A stretch of 64,000 bases of DNA from Pararhodobacter zhoushanensis (GCF_003990445.1 NZ_REEZ01000008.1:110586-174585), one strand, 5' to 3'; counted from the first letter of the stretch, positions 51,817-61,146 are shown. Program-made: numbers and translations. Notes: a model not told the origin generated them from the sequence alone.

Positions 51817-51853
51817 TGAATACCTGTGATTTAAACTTACAATTTCATAAATG
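51817..51853. promoter_or_regulatory. LysR-type box A (hydrolase promoter)
   Basis: This 37-bp element aligns without gaps to the elements at 56480-56516 and 62738-62774 (minus strand). It matches the ABC-operon element at 23 of 37 positions by eye, including the block GTGATTTA. It ends 50 bp before the proposed hydrolase start, the same spacing as in the cyclase promoter. Confidence 0.55.
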
Positions 51854-51903
51854 GCAACCGCGCCGATATGGTTCCCTCAATCGCGATGATGGAGGAGGCG
51901 GGC

Positions 51904-53061
51904 GTGTTTCGGTATTTTCCGACGAATTATGTGTGGGATCTTTCGGTCAATCTTTCGATCGAAATGGGCGCACGCATGGGTGAGATCGCCGAGATGTGCG
52001 AACCGCTCAAAGAGGCCGCCAAAACCGGGGACGCCGAAGGCAGCGCTGCGTTCCGCGCGGTCTGGACTCCGATGGCCGACAAGCTGATCGAACTGGCGCA
52101 GGAAGACCTGATGCGCGGGCGCTCATTGTCGGCGTCCAACAAGATGATGCGCGCCGCCAACTACCAGATCACCGCCGAGCGCCTGCAAGCGCATGGCTCG
52201 GACGGTCGGGTGGCCCTGTACGCGCGCCATCTGACGACGTTCTACCAAGCCCTGTCGATGGGCCGCAGCGGCGCTTTCCGGGTCGAAATCCCGTATGAAG
52301 GCAAGCACCTGTCGGGCATCTTTGTGCCTGCCGAAGGTGTCGAGGGCCCGCAGCCCGTGCTGGTGCAGGTCAACGGCTTCGACAGCACCAAAGAGATGCG
52401 CTACATGGCGCAGCTGCCCGGCGTTCTGGCCCGCAAGGGCATCGCCTCGCTGGTGCTGGACCAGCCCGGCACCGGGGAAGCGCTGCGTCTGCAAGGGCTG
52501 ACCGCGCGCCACGATTCCGAGCATTGGGCAACGCCGGTCTATGAATGGCTGGCCGCCCGCGCCGATGTTGATGCTGCGCGCATCGGGATCGAGGGTGTCA
52601 GCCTTGGCGGCTACTACGCTCCGCGCGCCGTTGCTTTCGAGCCGCGCTTTGCCTGCGGGATCTCATGGGGAGCCAACCACGACTGGCGCGACGTGCAAAA
52701 GCGTCGGCTTGAGCGTGAGGGCGACTTCCCGGTGCCGCATTACTGGTCGCACGCCTGCTGGGTCTTTGGCGCGACCGATATCGATGACTTCATGGCCAAG
52801 GCCGAAAACATGCATCTGGACGGCGTGCTGGACCGCATCCGCGTGCCCTATCTGGTGACGCATGGCAAACATGACACCCAGATCCCGCTGAAATGGGCCC
52901 ATCGCACGTTTGAGCAACTGGTCAACAGCCCACGCAAAGAGCTGGTGATCTTTGACGAGCGTACCGGCGGCGTGATGCATTCCAGCGTCGATAACTCGGG
53001 CGGCCCGCTCGACACCATTTCCGACTTCGCTGCCGAGTGCCTCGGCGGCCGTACCGCGTGA
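51904..53061 (+). CDS. Alpha/beta hydrolase, 2,6-dihydroxypseudooxynicotine hydrolase-like (C-C hydrolase)
   Basis: A 385-residue alpha/beta hydrolase with an N-terminal helical cap (about residues 1-115), the architecture of DHPON hydrolase, which cleaves a C-C bond in nicotine catabolism. The nucleophile lies in GIEGVSLGGYYAPRA, followed by CGISWGANHDW. The acid is probably in THGKHDTQIPLKW and the base in GGVMHSSVD. GTG 51904 is chosen because GGAGGAGG ends 5 bp upstream, and the spacing from the LysR box then equals that of the cyclase gene; ATG 51868 is the in-frame alternative. First gene of a four-gene + strand run. Confidence 0.82.
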   Translation: MFRYFPTNYVWDLSVNLSIEMGARMGEIAEMCEPLKEAAKTGDAEGSAAFRAVWTPMADKLIELAQEDLMRGRSLSASNKMMRAANYQITAERLQAHGSDGRVALYARHLTTFYQALSMGRSGAFRVEIPYEGKHLSGIFVPAEGVEGPQPVLVQVNGFDSTKEMRYMAQLPGVLARKGIASLVLDQPGTGEALRLQGLTARHDSEHWATPVYEWLAARADVDAARIGIEGVSLGGYYAPRAVAFEPRFACGISWGANHDWRDVQKRRLEREGDFPVPHYWSHACWVFGATDIDDFMAKAENMHLDGVLDRIRVPYLVTHGKHDTQIPLKWAHRTFEQLVNSPRKELVIFDERTGGVMHSSVDNSGGPLDTISDFAAECLGGRTA

Positions 53062-53075
53062 CGACAGGAGATCCC

Positions 53076-54017
53076 ATGCAGATCATCGGCCCCGACCTTC
53101 TGGTCTTTGGCGTGGACGACGTGCCCGCCTGTCATGACTTCCTGACCGCCTATGGCCTTGAGCCGCAGGGATACTCGCCAGAAAAGGGTGGGCTGTATCT
53201 GGCGCTTGACGGTACCGGTCTGGAAATCCGCCGCCGCGACGATCCCTCGCTGCCGCCGGCGCTGAAGACCGGCAGCATGCTGCGGCTTCAGGTTCTGGGT
53301 GTGGTCGATCAGGCTGCACTGGAAGCCGTCGCCGCCGAGCTGGGCCGCGACCGTCTGGTGTTGCATCTGGCCGATGGCAGCCTGCGCACGCAGGACGATC
53401 AGGGGTTCGAACTGGCTTTCCGCGTCACCACGCGCACCCCGCTTGAGCTGGAAGCCGAGAAGATCAATGCGCCCTATCACCCGGGTCGTCCGGTCAACGT
53501 GGTCGGCGTCACGCAGGATATGCCCGCCAAGCCGCGCACCCTGTCGCATATCGTGCTGTTCACGCCCGACATCGACGTGGCGGTCGGGTTCTACCGCGAC
53601 CGGCTGGGTTTCCGTATCACCGACACGCTGACCGGTGCCGGGCCGTTCCTGCGCCCGCAGGCGAATGCCGATCACCACACGCATTTCTTTATCCGCACGC
53701 CGGAATACATGCAGGGGATCGAGCATCTGGCCTGCCACATGGGTGGCCCGACCGAGCTGATGCTGGCGGGCAGCCGGATGATGGAAAACGGCTTTGAAAG
53801 CTTCTGGGGACCGGGGCGGCACAAGTTCGGCTCCAACTGGTTCTGGTATTTCAAAAGCCCGCTGGGCTGCAACGTCGAGTTCGACGCCGACATGGACACC
53901 CATGACGACGACTGGGCCCCGCGCGAAGCACCCATGGGCCCCGAGGCGAGTCAGGCCTTCTTGATGCAGTGGCGCAAGAAATGGGCGCCGGGCGGCGGGC
54001 CGGGGCCCAAGGGCTGA
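53076..54017 (+). CDS. VOC-superfamily extradiol-type dioxygenase
   Basis: A 313-residue protein with two VOC (glyoxalase/extradiol dioxygenase) modules. The metal ligands of the C-terminal module appear as His in RTLSHIVLFTPDIDVAVGFYRDRLGF, His in ADHHTHFFI and Glu in LGCNVEFDADMD, which is the 2-His-1-carboxylate iron site of BphC-type enzymes. It probably opens a catecholic or similar dihydroxylated ring. ATG 53076 has AGGAG about 6 bp upstream. It follows the C-C hydrolase by 14 bp and precedes the Rieske gene by 10 bp. Confidence 0.85.
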   Translation: MQIIGPDLLVFGVDDVPACHDFLTAYGLEPQGYSPEKGGLYLALDGTGLEIRRRDDPSLPPALKTGSMLRLQVLGVVDQAALEAVAAELGRDRLVLHLADGSLRTQDDQGFELAFRVTTRTPLELEAEKINAPYHPGRPVNVVGVTQDMPAKPRTLSHIVLFTPDIDVAVGFYRDRLGFRITDTLTGAGPFLRPQANADHHTHFFIRTPEYMQGIEHLACHMGGPTELMLAGSRMMENGFESFWGPGRHKFGSNWFWYFKSPLGCNVEFDADMDTHDDDWAPREAPMGPEASQAFLMQWRKKWAPGGGPGPKG

Positions 54018-54027
54018 CGCCTGCGCG

Positions 54028-54390
54028 ATGGTGACGGGCGTTCCCCTCACAACGTTGGCCGACTTGCCCGACGGCGACTCGCGCGGGTTCGAGGTCGAGG
54101 GCTGGCGCGCCAAGGTGATCATCGTGCGCAAGGGTGCGCGCGTGTTCGGCTGGCGTGACCTGTGTCCGCATTACGCGGGCGGGACATCCATGGCGTGGCG
54201 GCGCGATGCCTATCTGAACGGCGCGCGCACCCATCTGGCGTGCCACGCGCATGGGGCGTGGTTCGACATTGAAACAGGGGTCTGCGTGCAGGGCGCGTGT
54301 CTGGGCAAGCGTCTGACCCGCGTACCGCTGCGGATCGACGAGGAGGGCGGCGTTCACCTGGACCGGGCGCCAAGGGAGGATAAGGCATGA
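54028..54390 (+). CDS. Rieske-type [2Fe-2S] ferredoxin
   Basis: A 120-residue single Rieske domain. The cluster ligands are C and H in DLCPHYAGG and C and H in LACHAHGAWFD (C-x-H ... C-x-x-H). No oxygenase alpha subunit is encoded here, so the ferredoxin may serve the FAD monooxygenase or keep the dioxygenase iron reduced. ATG 54028 is used. Its stop overlaps the next start (ATGA), so it is coupled to the FAD monooxygenase. Confidence 0.85.
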   Translation: MVTGVPLTTLADLPDGDSRGFEVEGWRAKVIIVRKGARVFGWRDLCPHYAGGTSMAWRRDAYLNGARTHLACHAHGAWFDIETGVCVQGACLGKRLTRVPLRIDEEGGVHLDRAPREDKA

Positions 54391-55508
54391 CGGACACGAA
54401 AAATATTCTGATCATCGGCGGCGGTTTCTCGGGAATGAGCGCCGCCATTCTGTTGGCGGACGCCGGGCATACCGTCGATCTTGTCGAAATCGACAAAGAC
54501 TGGCGCAGCTATGGCGCGGGCATCAGCCTGAACGGCGGCATGTTCCGCGTGTTCGACACGCTTGGCATCCTTGATGCATTTCTCAAGGTTGGCGCGACGG
54601 TGGGCGGGCTGGAAATCCGCGGCCCGGCCGATCAGGTTCTGGCGCATTTGCCGACGCCCTCGCTGCATCCCAAGGCGCAGGGCAACGGTGGCATCATGCG
54701 GCCGGTTCTGGCCCGGCTTCTGGCCGACCGGGTGCGGGCGGGCAGCACCAACGTGCGGCTTGGCGTCACCTTTACCACCATCGACAACGGCCCGACCGGC
54801 GCGCATGTCGCCTTCACCGACGGGACCGAGGGCGATTATGATCTGGTGATCGGTGCGGACGGCCTGTCCTCGGCCACCCGCCGCGCCCTGTTCCCCGATG
54901 CACCCAAGCCGCGTTATGTCGGTCAGGCCGTCTGGCGCGCGGTGCTGCCGCGCCTGGCGCATCTGCCGACGGTTGCGATGTGGATGGGCCCTTCGCTGAA
55001 GGCCGGGATCACGCCTGTGTCGGACACCCAAGCCTATCTCTTCCTGACCGAAGACCGGCCCACCAACGACCGTGTCCCGCCCGAAACCCATGTGGCGACG
55101 CTCAAGGATCTTCTGTCGCGCTTTGCCTCGCCGACGCTGCGCCAGATCGGCGAAGAGCTGAGCGCGGAGAGTCAGGTGGTTTACCGCCCGCTCGATCAGA
55201 TGCTGATGCCGCGTCCGTGGTTCGAAAACCGCGTGGTGCTGATCGGCGATGCGGTGCATGCGACGACGCCGCATATGGCGGCCGGAGCGATGATCGGCAT
55301 GGAGGATGCGCTGGTGCTGGCCGAGGAATTGAACCGTGCCGATATTGACGCCGCACTACCCGCCTTTCAGGACCGCCGTTTTGAACGCTGCCGCATGGTT
55401 GTGGAAAACTCGGGCCGTCTGGCCGAGATCGAGCAGGGACACGGCACGCATGAAGAGCATCAGCGCCTGATGGGCCAGACCCTTGGTGCCCTGGCGCAGC
55501 CGATCTGA
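54387..55508 (+). CDS. FAD-dependent aromatic monooxygenase (salicylate/para-hydroxybenzoate hydroxylase family)
   Basis: A 373-residue group A flavoprotein hydroxylase. The N-terminal FAD motif ILIIGGGFSGMSAAILLADAGHTVDLVE is near residue 7, YDLVIGADGLSSATRR is the DG motif, and RVVLIGDAVHATTPHMAAGAMIGMEDALVLAEEL is the GD motif. It should hydroxylate an aromatic or heteroaromatic acid with NAD(P)H and oxygen. It ends the hydrolase-dioxygenase-ferredoxin-monooxygenase run. The second LysR is convergent, 36 bp away. Confidence 0.9.
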   Translation: MTDTKNILIIGGGFSGMSAAILLADAGHTVDLVEIDKDWRSYGAGISLNGGMFRVFDTLGILDAFLKVGATVGGLEIRGPADQVLAHLPTPSLHPKAQGNGGIMRPVLARLLADRVRAGSTNVRLGVTFTTIDNGPTGAHVAFTDGTEGDYDLVIGADGLSSATRRALFPDAPKPRYVGQAVWRAVLPRLAHLPTVAMWMGPSLKAGITPVSDTQAYLFLTEDRPTNDRVPPETHVATLKDLLSRFASPTLRQIGEELSAESQVVYRPLDQMLMPRPWFENRVVLIGDAVHATTPHMAAGAMIGMEDALVLAEELNRADIDAALPAFQDRRFERCRMVVENSGRLAEIEQGHGTHEEHQRLMGQTLGALAQPI

Positions 55509-55544
55509 GCGCACCCGATGGTGGCGCTGGACTTGGCCTGCGGG

Positions 55545-56468
55545 TCAGCGCGTCCAGCGCCGCGCATTGTCGCGGGCACAGTCGATCACCAGATCGCGGA
55601 ACCACTGCACCGAGGTGTCGAACTCGCGCGTCGCGTGCCACTGCAGGTTCTCGGAAATCGGCGGCACCGGCAGCGGCATCGGCACGGCGCGCAACCCCAT
55701 CTCGGCGGGCAGGCTGGCCCACAAGCTGCGGTGCATCGTGGCCACCCAAGGGGTGCCGCGCAGGCAATCTGCCAGCAATGAGAAACTGGGCACGCTACAG
55801 GCGACGTCCAGTTCAACGCGGGTATCTTCGATCCATTGTTCAAAATGACTGCCGCGCCACGTCCCGCCGAATTCGGTGACGACATGGCGCTGCGACAGGT
55901 AGGTCGCGGCGTCCATGGACTCGCCGATCTGCGGGTGATCGGCTGAGATCACGCAGATGAAGTCATCGGTAAACAAGTGTCGGTGCGGGTGATCCTTGTA
56001 CAGAAACCGGTCGGGGATCACGGCGAAATCCACCTCGCCCCGGTGAAACCGCGCGTCCGAGGGCGCGTCGATGGGCACCATTTGCAGCGACACGCCGGGC
56101 GCTTCTTGGGCGAGGCGCGGCAAGAGCTGCGCGAACAAGACCTTGAGGACGAAATCCGAGGCGATGATAGAGAACCGCCGTGTCGCGGTGGCCGGATCGA
56201 AGCCCGGGCGCATCTGGCTGAAGTGCCGGGTGTCGTTCATCAACTGCGTCGCCGCTTCGAGCAATTGCAGGCCAAATTCGGTCGGCTGCATCTGGCGGCC
56301 AACCTGCGCGACGATGGGATCCTCGAAATGATCGCGCAACCGACGCAGCGCCTGACTGAGCGCCGGTTGCGTCAAATGCAGTTCAAACGCCGCCGCCGAG
56401 ACTGAACGCAGGCGCAGAATGGCTTCCAGCGCGATGATCAGATTCATGTCCAGCCGGTTCAACCGCAT
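55545..56468 (-). CDS. LysR-family transcriptional regulator 2 (NodD/NahR-like)
   Basis: A 307-residue LysR regulator. Its HTH LDMNLIIALEAILRLRSVSAAAFELHLTQPALSQALRRLRDHFEDPIVAQVGRQMQPTEFGLQLL is clearly related to the first LysR. It is divergent from the cyclase-amidohydrolase operon and lies between the two halves of the catabolic cluster. It probably binds the element at 56480-56516. Two paralogous regulators over one pathway suggest sequential or two-inducer control. Confidence 0.9.
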   Translation of the reverse strand: MRLNRLDMNLIIALEAILRLRSVSAAAFELHLTQPALSQALRRLRDHFEDPIVAQVGRQMQPTEFGLQLLEAATQLMNDTRHFSQMRPGFDPATATRRFSIIASDFVLKVLFAQLLPRLAQEAPGVSLQMVPIDAPSDARFHRGEVDFAVIPDRFLYKDHPHRHLFTDDFICVISADHPQIGESMDAATYLSQRHVVTEFGGTWRGSHFEQWIEDTRVELDVACSVPSFSLLADCLRGTPWVATMHRSLWASLPAEMGLRAVPMPLPVPPISENLQWHATREFDTSVQWFRDLVIDCARDNARRWTR

Positions 56469-56479
56469 GATGCCTGTTC

Positions 56480-56516
56480 CTTATGGAAGTCATACTTCCT
56501 ATTCATTCGACATATG
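56480..56516. promoter_or_regulatory. LysR-type box B (cyclase promoter)
   Basis: This 37-bp element matches the minus-strand element upstream of the ABC transporter at 28 of 37 positions by eye, including ATTCATT and GACATATG. It contains the inverted repeat GGAAG/CTTCC. Its 3' end is exactly 50 bp before the cyclase ATG. Confidence 0.65.
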
Positions 56517-56566
56517 CTTAACCCACCCGTACGGTATTCGCAATTCAAGGCACTCTCGGGGGGAAT

Positions 56567-57340
56567 ATGGCACGTCGCATCGTCGATCTTTCGGTAAGTC
56601 TTAAGGCCGGGATCGCTTCGGACCCGCCACCGCTGCTGCCCAAGATCCGCTATTTCGACCACGACCATGGTGCCAAGGATTTCGCGCCGATGCTGGGGCT
56701 GCGCCCCGAGCAGATGCTCGAGGGCAAGGGCCCGGCCTCGGAAGAAATGGAAATCACCACCCATGTCGGCACGCATATGGATGCGCCCTGGCATTACCAC
56801 CCGACCATGAACCGGGGCGAGCGCGCCATTACCATTGACGAGGTGCCGCTGGACTGGTGCATGGGGCCCGGCGTCAAACTGGACTTCCGCCACTTGCCCG
56901 ACGGCCATGTCGTCACCGCCGCCGAGGTTGAGGCCGAACTGGCGCGCATCGGTCATACGCTGTCACCGGGCGATATCGTGCTGGTGAATACGGCCGCCGG
57001 GCTGCGCTATGGTGAGGACGACTACCTCGCCAAAGGCTGCGGCATGGGGCGCGAGGCGACGCTGTATCTGACCGAACGCGGCATGAAGGTCTGCGGCATC
57101 GACGCCTGGAGCTGGGACACGCCGCTGATCCACCAGAAGGCCGAGATTGCCCGCACCGGCAACGCGGCGCTGTGCTGGGAAGGCCACAAGGCCGGGGCCG
57201 AGTCGGCCTATTGCCATATGGAAAAGCTGTCGAACCTCGAATCCCTGCCCGCGACCGGCTACACCGTCTGCGCCTTTCCGGTAAAGGTCGCCGGCGGCTC
57301 GGCGGGCTGGGTGCGCGCCGTCGCCATTTTTGACAGCTGA
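56567..57340 (+). CDS. Cyclase-family hydrolase (kynurenine formamidase-like)
   Basis: A 257-residue metal-dependent cyclase/formamidase family protein. The signature THVGTHMDAPWHYHP (about residues 66-80) supplies His and Asp metal ligands of the HxGTHxDxPxH type. Members hydrolyse N-formylkynurenine, isatin or other amides and lactams. ATG 56567 has GGGGGA upstream. It is followed 4 bp later by the amidohydrolase. In this cluster it could open a lactone or amide after ring cleavage (inference). Confidence 0.88.
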   Translation: MARRIVDLSVSLKAGIASDPPPLLPKIRYFDHDHGAKDFAPMLGLRPEQMLEGKGPASEEMEITTHVGTHMDAPWHYHPTMNRGERAITIDEVPLDWCMGPGVKLDFRHLPDGHVVTAAEVEAELARIGHTLSPGDIVLVNTAAGLRYGEDDYLAKGCGMGREATLYLTERGMKVCGIDAWSWDTPLIHQKAEIARTGNAALCWEGHKAGAESAYCHMEKLSNLESLPATGYTVCAFPVKVAGGSAGWVRAVAIFDS

Positions 57341-57344
57341 TCTG

Positions 57345-58382
57345 ATGAGCGGTTTTGACAATCCCTTGCCGACCGGCCAATTGACCCGCCCGGACGTGCC
57401 TTGCGTCATCGACATGCACGGCCATTGCGGTGCGCCCGAGGCCGAGGCCTTGCTGGCCTCGCGCCCCGAACGCGCCGCCGAAATGGGCGCGCAGGCCCGC
57501 AGCACCGGCGCGGCGTCCAGCCAGCACAACCGCACGGTCATGCTGCCCGCCGCCGGGGCGCGCATGGCGTCGCTGGAGAAGCGGCTGGCCGATCTGGACC
57601 TGATGGGCGTCGACGTTCAGCTCGTCGCGCCCTCGCCGCATCTCTATGCCTACTGGGCTGATGAGGGGCTGGCGGGTGAGCTTGTCGCCGTGGTGAATGC
57701 CGCAGCGGTGGCGCTGGTGGCGCGCGCGCCCGAGCGGCTGGCCGGGATGGGCATGGTGTCGATGCAGTACCCTGATCTGGCCGCGCAGCAGATCCATGCG
57801 GCCAAGGCGGCGGGGCTGAAGGGGATCGAGATCTCGGCCTCGGTCGGTGAGCGCGAGCTGTCGGACCCGGTGTTCACCCCGGTCTGGGCCGCTGCAGAAG
57901 AGACGGGCCTGCCGGTGTTCATCCACCCGCTGGGCACCTCACTGGGTGCGCGACTGGACCGGTTCTATCTGTCCAACACCATCGGTCAACCGGTCGAGAC
58001 GACCATCGCCCTGACCGGCCTCATCCTGTCCGGCGTGCTGGACCGTCATCCCCGCCTGAAACTGGTGGGTGCGCATGGCGGCGGTTATCTGCCCGCCTAT
58101 ATCGGGCGCGCGGATCACACATGGTGCGTACGGCCCGAGGCGCGGGGGTGTGCTGCGTTGCCGTCGGAATACCTGTCGCGGATCTGGGTGGATACGGTGG
58201 TGTTCGACCGGACGCAGCTGTCCGATCTTGTGCAGCGGATGGGGGCGGACCGGGTCATGTTCGGCACCGACTATCCGTTCGACATGGCCGATTGCCGCCC
58301 CGATCAGGTGGCCGCCGCGCTGCCGCTTTCGGCGCGCGCGGCGGTGATGGGCGGCACCGCGGCCGCCCTGTTCAACCTTTGA
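57345..58382 (+). CDS. Amidohydrolase 2 (ACMSD-like) family protein
   Basis: A 345-residue TIM-barrel metal enzyme of the amidohydrolase-2 family, which includes ACMS decarboxylase and several aromatic acid decarboxylases. Metal-binding features are DMHGHCG (HxH), FIHPLGTSLG (His), GAHGGGYLPAYIGRADH (His) and FGTDYPFDM (Asp). ATG 57345 is preferred to an upstream in-frame TTG. A decarboxylase role fits a ring-cleavage pathway. It is convergent with the FAH-family gene, with an 11-bp overlap of the 3' ends. Confidence 0.87.
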   Translation: MSGFDNPLPTGQLTRPDVPCVIDMHGHCGAPEAEALLASRPERAAEMGAQARSTGAASSQHNRTVMLPAAGARMASLEKRLADLDLMGVDVQLVAPSPHLYAYWADEGLAGELVAVVNAAAVALVARAPERLAGMGMVSMQYPDLAAQQIHAAKAAGLKGIEISASVGERELSDPVFTPVWAAAEETGLPVFIHPLGTSLGARLDRFYLSNTIGQPVETTIALTGLILSGVLDRHPRLKLVGAHGGGYLPAYIGRADHTWCVRPEARGCAALPSEYLSRIWVDTVVFDRTQLSDLVQRMGADRVMFGTDYPFDMADCRPDQVAAALPLSARAAVMGGTAAALFNL

Positions 58383-59337
58383 CCACGCGCTGGTCGATGG
58401 CGCCGAACATCGGCGTGCCATCGGCGGCGCGGCATTCCATGCGCACCGTCTCGCCAAAGGCCATGAACGCGGTCTTGGCGGCGCCGTGGTCCAGCATCTC
58501 GATTCCCCGGCGTTCGGCGATGCACGACGAGCCGACCTCGCGGTAATTGTCGTTCGACACGGTGCCCGAGCCGATCACGGTCCCTGCCACCAGACGGCGG
58601 GTCCGCGCGGCATGGGCGACCAGTTGGTCAAAGCCGAAGGCCATGTCGTACCCGCCCGCCGCGCCAAAACGCTCACCGTTCCAGTCGACGATCAGCGGCA
58701 GATCCACACGCGCATCGCGCCAGCTTGCGCCCAGCTCATCCGGGGTCACGGCAACGGGGGCCATCGAGCACGCAGGCTTGGCCTGAACCCAGCCAAAGCC
58801 GGTGCGCATCTCGATCGGCGCGACGGTGCGCAGCGACCAGTCGTTGATCTGCACGACCAGTCGGATATGGCCAGCGGCCTGAGCCGTATCAGTGCCCATC
58901 GGCACCGCATCACAGATCACACCGAATTCACCTTCGAAATCAATGCCGTCATCTTCCGTGGGCAGCGCGACATCCGCCGTCGGGGCCAGAAACTGGTCCG
59001 ACAGGCCCTGATACATCAGCGGCCGGGTCTTGTCGGCGTGGTTGTCGATGCCAAACACCTTGGCCATCAACTCGCCGTGGCTTGCATAGGCCGACCCATC
59101 CAGCCATTGCCACGCGCGCGGCAGCGGCGCCAGCGCGCTTGCCGGATCAAACGCCATGCCGCCGCCAGTGTTCAGCGCGTCGTATTGGGCTTGAAGCGAA
59201 GGGGCCAGATTGTCCCAGTCTTCGATCAGCGCCTGAAGCGTCGCCGCTGCCTCGGCGGGGACGGCGCGCGTCAGGTCGCGGCTGACAAGATGAAGGCGCC
59301 CGTCGGGCGTGCCATTGGCAAGGGTGGCGAATTTCAT
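58372..59337 (-). CDS. Fumarylacetoacetate hydrolase-family protein
   Basis: A 321-residue FAH-fold protein. Metal ligands are expected in DGIDFEGEFGVICDAVPMG (acidic residues near 135) and VVQINDWSLR. GSGTVSNDNYREVGSSCIAERRGIEML is the late FAH motif. Family members hydrolyse fumarylpyruvate or acylpyruvates, or act as MhpD-type hydratases, all typical late steps of ring-cleavage routes. ATG 59337 has GGAG about 7 bp upstream. It is the last gene of the ABC transporter operon, behind a strong hairpin. Confidence 0.88.
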   Translation of the reverse strand: MKFATLANGTPDGRLHLVSRDLTRAVPAEAAATLQALIEDWDNLAPSLQAQYDALNTGGGMAFDPASALAPLPRAWQWLDGSAYASHGELMAKVFGIDNHADKTRPLMYQGLSDQFLAPTADVALPTEDDGIDFEGEFGVICDAVPMGTDTAQAAGHIRLVVQINDWSLRTVAPIEMRTGFGWVQAKPACSMAPVAVTPDELGASWRDARVDLPLIVDWNGERFGAAGGYDMAFGFDQLVAHAARTRRLVAGTVIGSGTVSNDNYREVGSSCIAERRGIEMLDHGAAKTAFMAFGETVRMECRAADGTPMFGAIDQRVVKG

Positions 59338-59358
59338 GGTTCTCTCCCGGTGTCGCAA

Positions 59359-59383
59359 ATCGGCGGGGCAAGGCCCCGCCGAT
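59359..59383. terminator. Intercistronic hairpin after the NitT/TauT binding-protein gene
   Basis: ATCGGCGGGGC (59359-59369) and GCCCCGCCGAT (59373-59383) form a perfect 11-bp stem with a 3-nt loop. It lies between the binding-protein stop and the FAH-family start on the minus strand, with no U-tract. It probably stabilises the upstream mRNA or lowers downstream expression. Confidence 0.65.
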
Positions 59384-59408
59384 ATCGTGAGGTGGTTATG
59401 TCGCCGGT

Positions 59409-60353
59409 TTACTCAGCCGGGAAGGGGATAACGAAGGTCTCAAGATCGATGGGCTCGTAGATCAGGCCCTGACGCACCGCGAGGTCGTTCCAGAAACCAA
59501 GGCTGACCTGCGGGTCCAGCGCGCCGCCAAGGTTGGGCAGCGGCACATTCGCCACGACGGGCGGCGGCAGGGTGGTGTAGCGGGCGATGCTTTCGCGGGC
59601 TTCGGCCTCGTGCTCGCGGATGAAGTCGGCAGCCTCGATCAGCGCCCGTTGCATGCCTTCGATGGCCTCGGCGTTTTCGGCAGCCCAGTCGGCGGTAGTG
59701 ACAAAGATACCGGCGGCAGAGCCGTCGGGGATCACGTCGAAATAGTTGCCGATCAGACGCCCGACACCCGAATCCACCGCCCGGCTGGAGAAGGGATCGA
59801 CGCTGGCCACGGCGTCAACCTGCCCGGCACGGATCGCGTCGCCGGTTTGCGGCAGGGCGATTTCGACGATATTCACCTGCGACAGGTCGACGCCATTCGT
59901 GCTGAGCCACTGGCGCATCGTGACGTCCAGCAATCCACCGACACCCGGCACGCCGACCGTCTTGCCGACCAGATCCGCCGCGGTTTCGATGCCGCTGTCC
60001 GCACCGACGACGACGCCCGCGTTCGCGGTTTCGGGGAAGATGTTGGTCGAAGCGAAGGCGCGCAGATCAAGCCCGTTCTCGATGGCCTGAAAGGCCACCG
60101 TCGGCGTAGGCAGACCGACTTCGGCCGAACCCGACACCACACCCGCCACGATCACCGAGCCGTTCTGCGCCATCTGCAGATCGACATCGACGCCGTGGTT
60201 GGCGAAAAAGCCCTGATCGGTGGCAACCCAGGCGGTCATGAAGCCCGTGGTTGCGGTGTAGAGCAGCGTGACATGCGTGCGCTCTTGCGCCTGCAGCGGT
60301 AGCGCCATGAGCGCGACGGCCGCGCTGGCCAGCATAAGGGTTCTGCGTTTCAT
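59409..60353 (-). CDS. NitT/TauT-type ABC transporter substrate-binding protein
   Basis: A 314-residue periplasmic protein of the NMT1/SsuA/TauA-like family. A signal peptide ends near LPLQAQE (residue 22). VTLLYTATTGFMTAWVATDQGFFANHGVDVDLQMAQNGS and LVGKTVGVPGVGGLLDVTMRQWLSTNGVD are the expected N-terminal features. ATG 60353 begins the signal peptide. It is the fourth gene of the ATPase-permease-permease-binding protein operon. The family carries sulfonates, nitrate, thiamine precursors and aromatic acids; the cluster suggests an aromatic acid. Confidence 0.88.
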   Translation of the reverse strand: MKRRTLMLASAAVALMALPLQAQERTHVTLLYTATTGFMTAWVATDQGFFANHGVDVDLQMAQNGSVIVAGVVSGSAEVGLPTPTVAFQAIENGLDLRAFASTNIFPETANAGVVVGADSGIETAADLVGKTVGVPGVGGLLDVTMRQWLSTNGVDLSQVNIVEIALPQTGDAIRAGQVDAVASVDPFSSRAVDSGVGRLIGNYFDVIPDGSAAGIFVTTADWAAENAEAIEGMQRALIEAADFIREHEAEARESIARYTTLPPPVVANVPLPNLGGALDPQVSLGFWNDLAVRQGLIYEPIDLETFVIPFPAE

Positions 60354-60381
60354 TCCATGTCCTCCCGACATTGGGTTGCGT

Positions 60382-61146
60382 TCAGCGACGCTGCCAGCGC
60401 AGCGCATAGGTTTCGACCAGCGACAGAACAGCGTTGGTCAGCAGGCCGATCACGCCCAAGACGGCGATCCCGGCAAAGATTTCGGGCGCGTTGAAGGCCC
60501 GCGCGGCCAACAGGATGCGCGCGCCCAGTCCGCCCTGCACCGTGACCATCTCGCCCACCACCACCAGAATCAGCGCAATCGTCAGACCCAGTCGCAGCCC
60601 GCCCATGATGTCGGGCAGCGCGCCCGGCAGCGCGATCTTGGTGATGAAGGCGCTGCGGCTCAGGCCCAGCGATGTGGCGACCTCGCGGCGACGGATGTGG
60701 ATGTTGGAGAATCCGTGCACCGTGGTCAGCAGCATCGGCCATAGCGCGCCAAAGGCGATCAGCGTCAGGATCATCGTGTCGGTCAGACCCAGAAACAGCA
60801 TCGCCACTGGCGCGATGGCCGAGGCTGGAAGCGGGCGCAGCGCCTCGAACATCGGCGCGATCCAGACCCGCGCCCAGGCCGAGGTGCCGACGAAGGCCCC
60901 CAGCGCCACGCCGATCAGCGAGGCCAGCGCCCACCCCAGCGCCATGCGGCGCAGCGTGGTCAGCGTATCGGACAGCAGCGAGCCATTGGCGACGCCGCGT
61001 TTGAGCGCGCGCCATGTCAGGTCGGGGCCGGGGAAGAACGCCCGCGGCAAGACGCGCGCATCGGCAAGGATCTGCCACCCCCAGATCAGCCCGACCAACA
61101 GGGCAAGCGAGGCCAGAAACCACAGGCTGCGGTGAAAAAGGGTCAT
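60382..61146 (-). CDS. NitT/TauT-type ABC transporter permease 2
   Basis: A 254-residue BPD-type permease with about six hydrophobic segments. The family motif EVATSLGLSRSAFITKIALPGALPDIMGGLRLGLTIALILVVVGEM (EAA loop) lies in the second half. ATG 61146 overlaps the stop of the preceding permease (ATGA) and has AGGAG upstream. The open frame extends much further upstream inside the neighbour and is ignored. Confidence 0.88.
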   Translation of the reverse strand: MTLFHRSLWFLASLALLVGLIWGWQILADARVLPRAFFPGPDLTWRALKRGVANGSLLSDTLTTLRRMALGWALASLIGVALGAFVGTSAWARVWIAPMFEALRPLPASAIAPVAMLFLGLTDTMILTLIAFGALWPMLLTTVHGFSNIHIRRREVATSLGLSRSAFITKIALPGALPDIMGGLRLGLTIALILVVVGEMVTVQGGLGARILLAARAFNAPEIFAGIAVLGVIGLLTNAVLSLVETYALRWQRR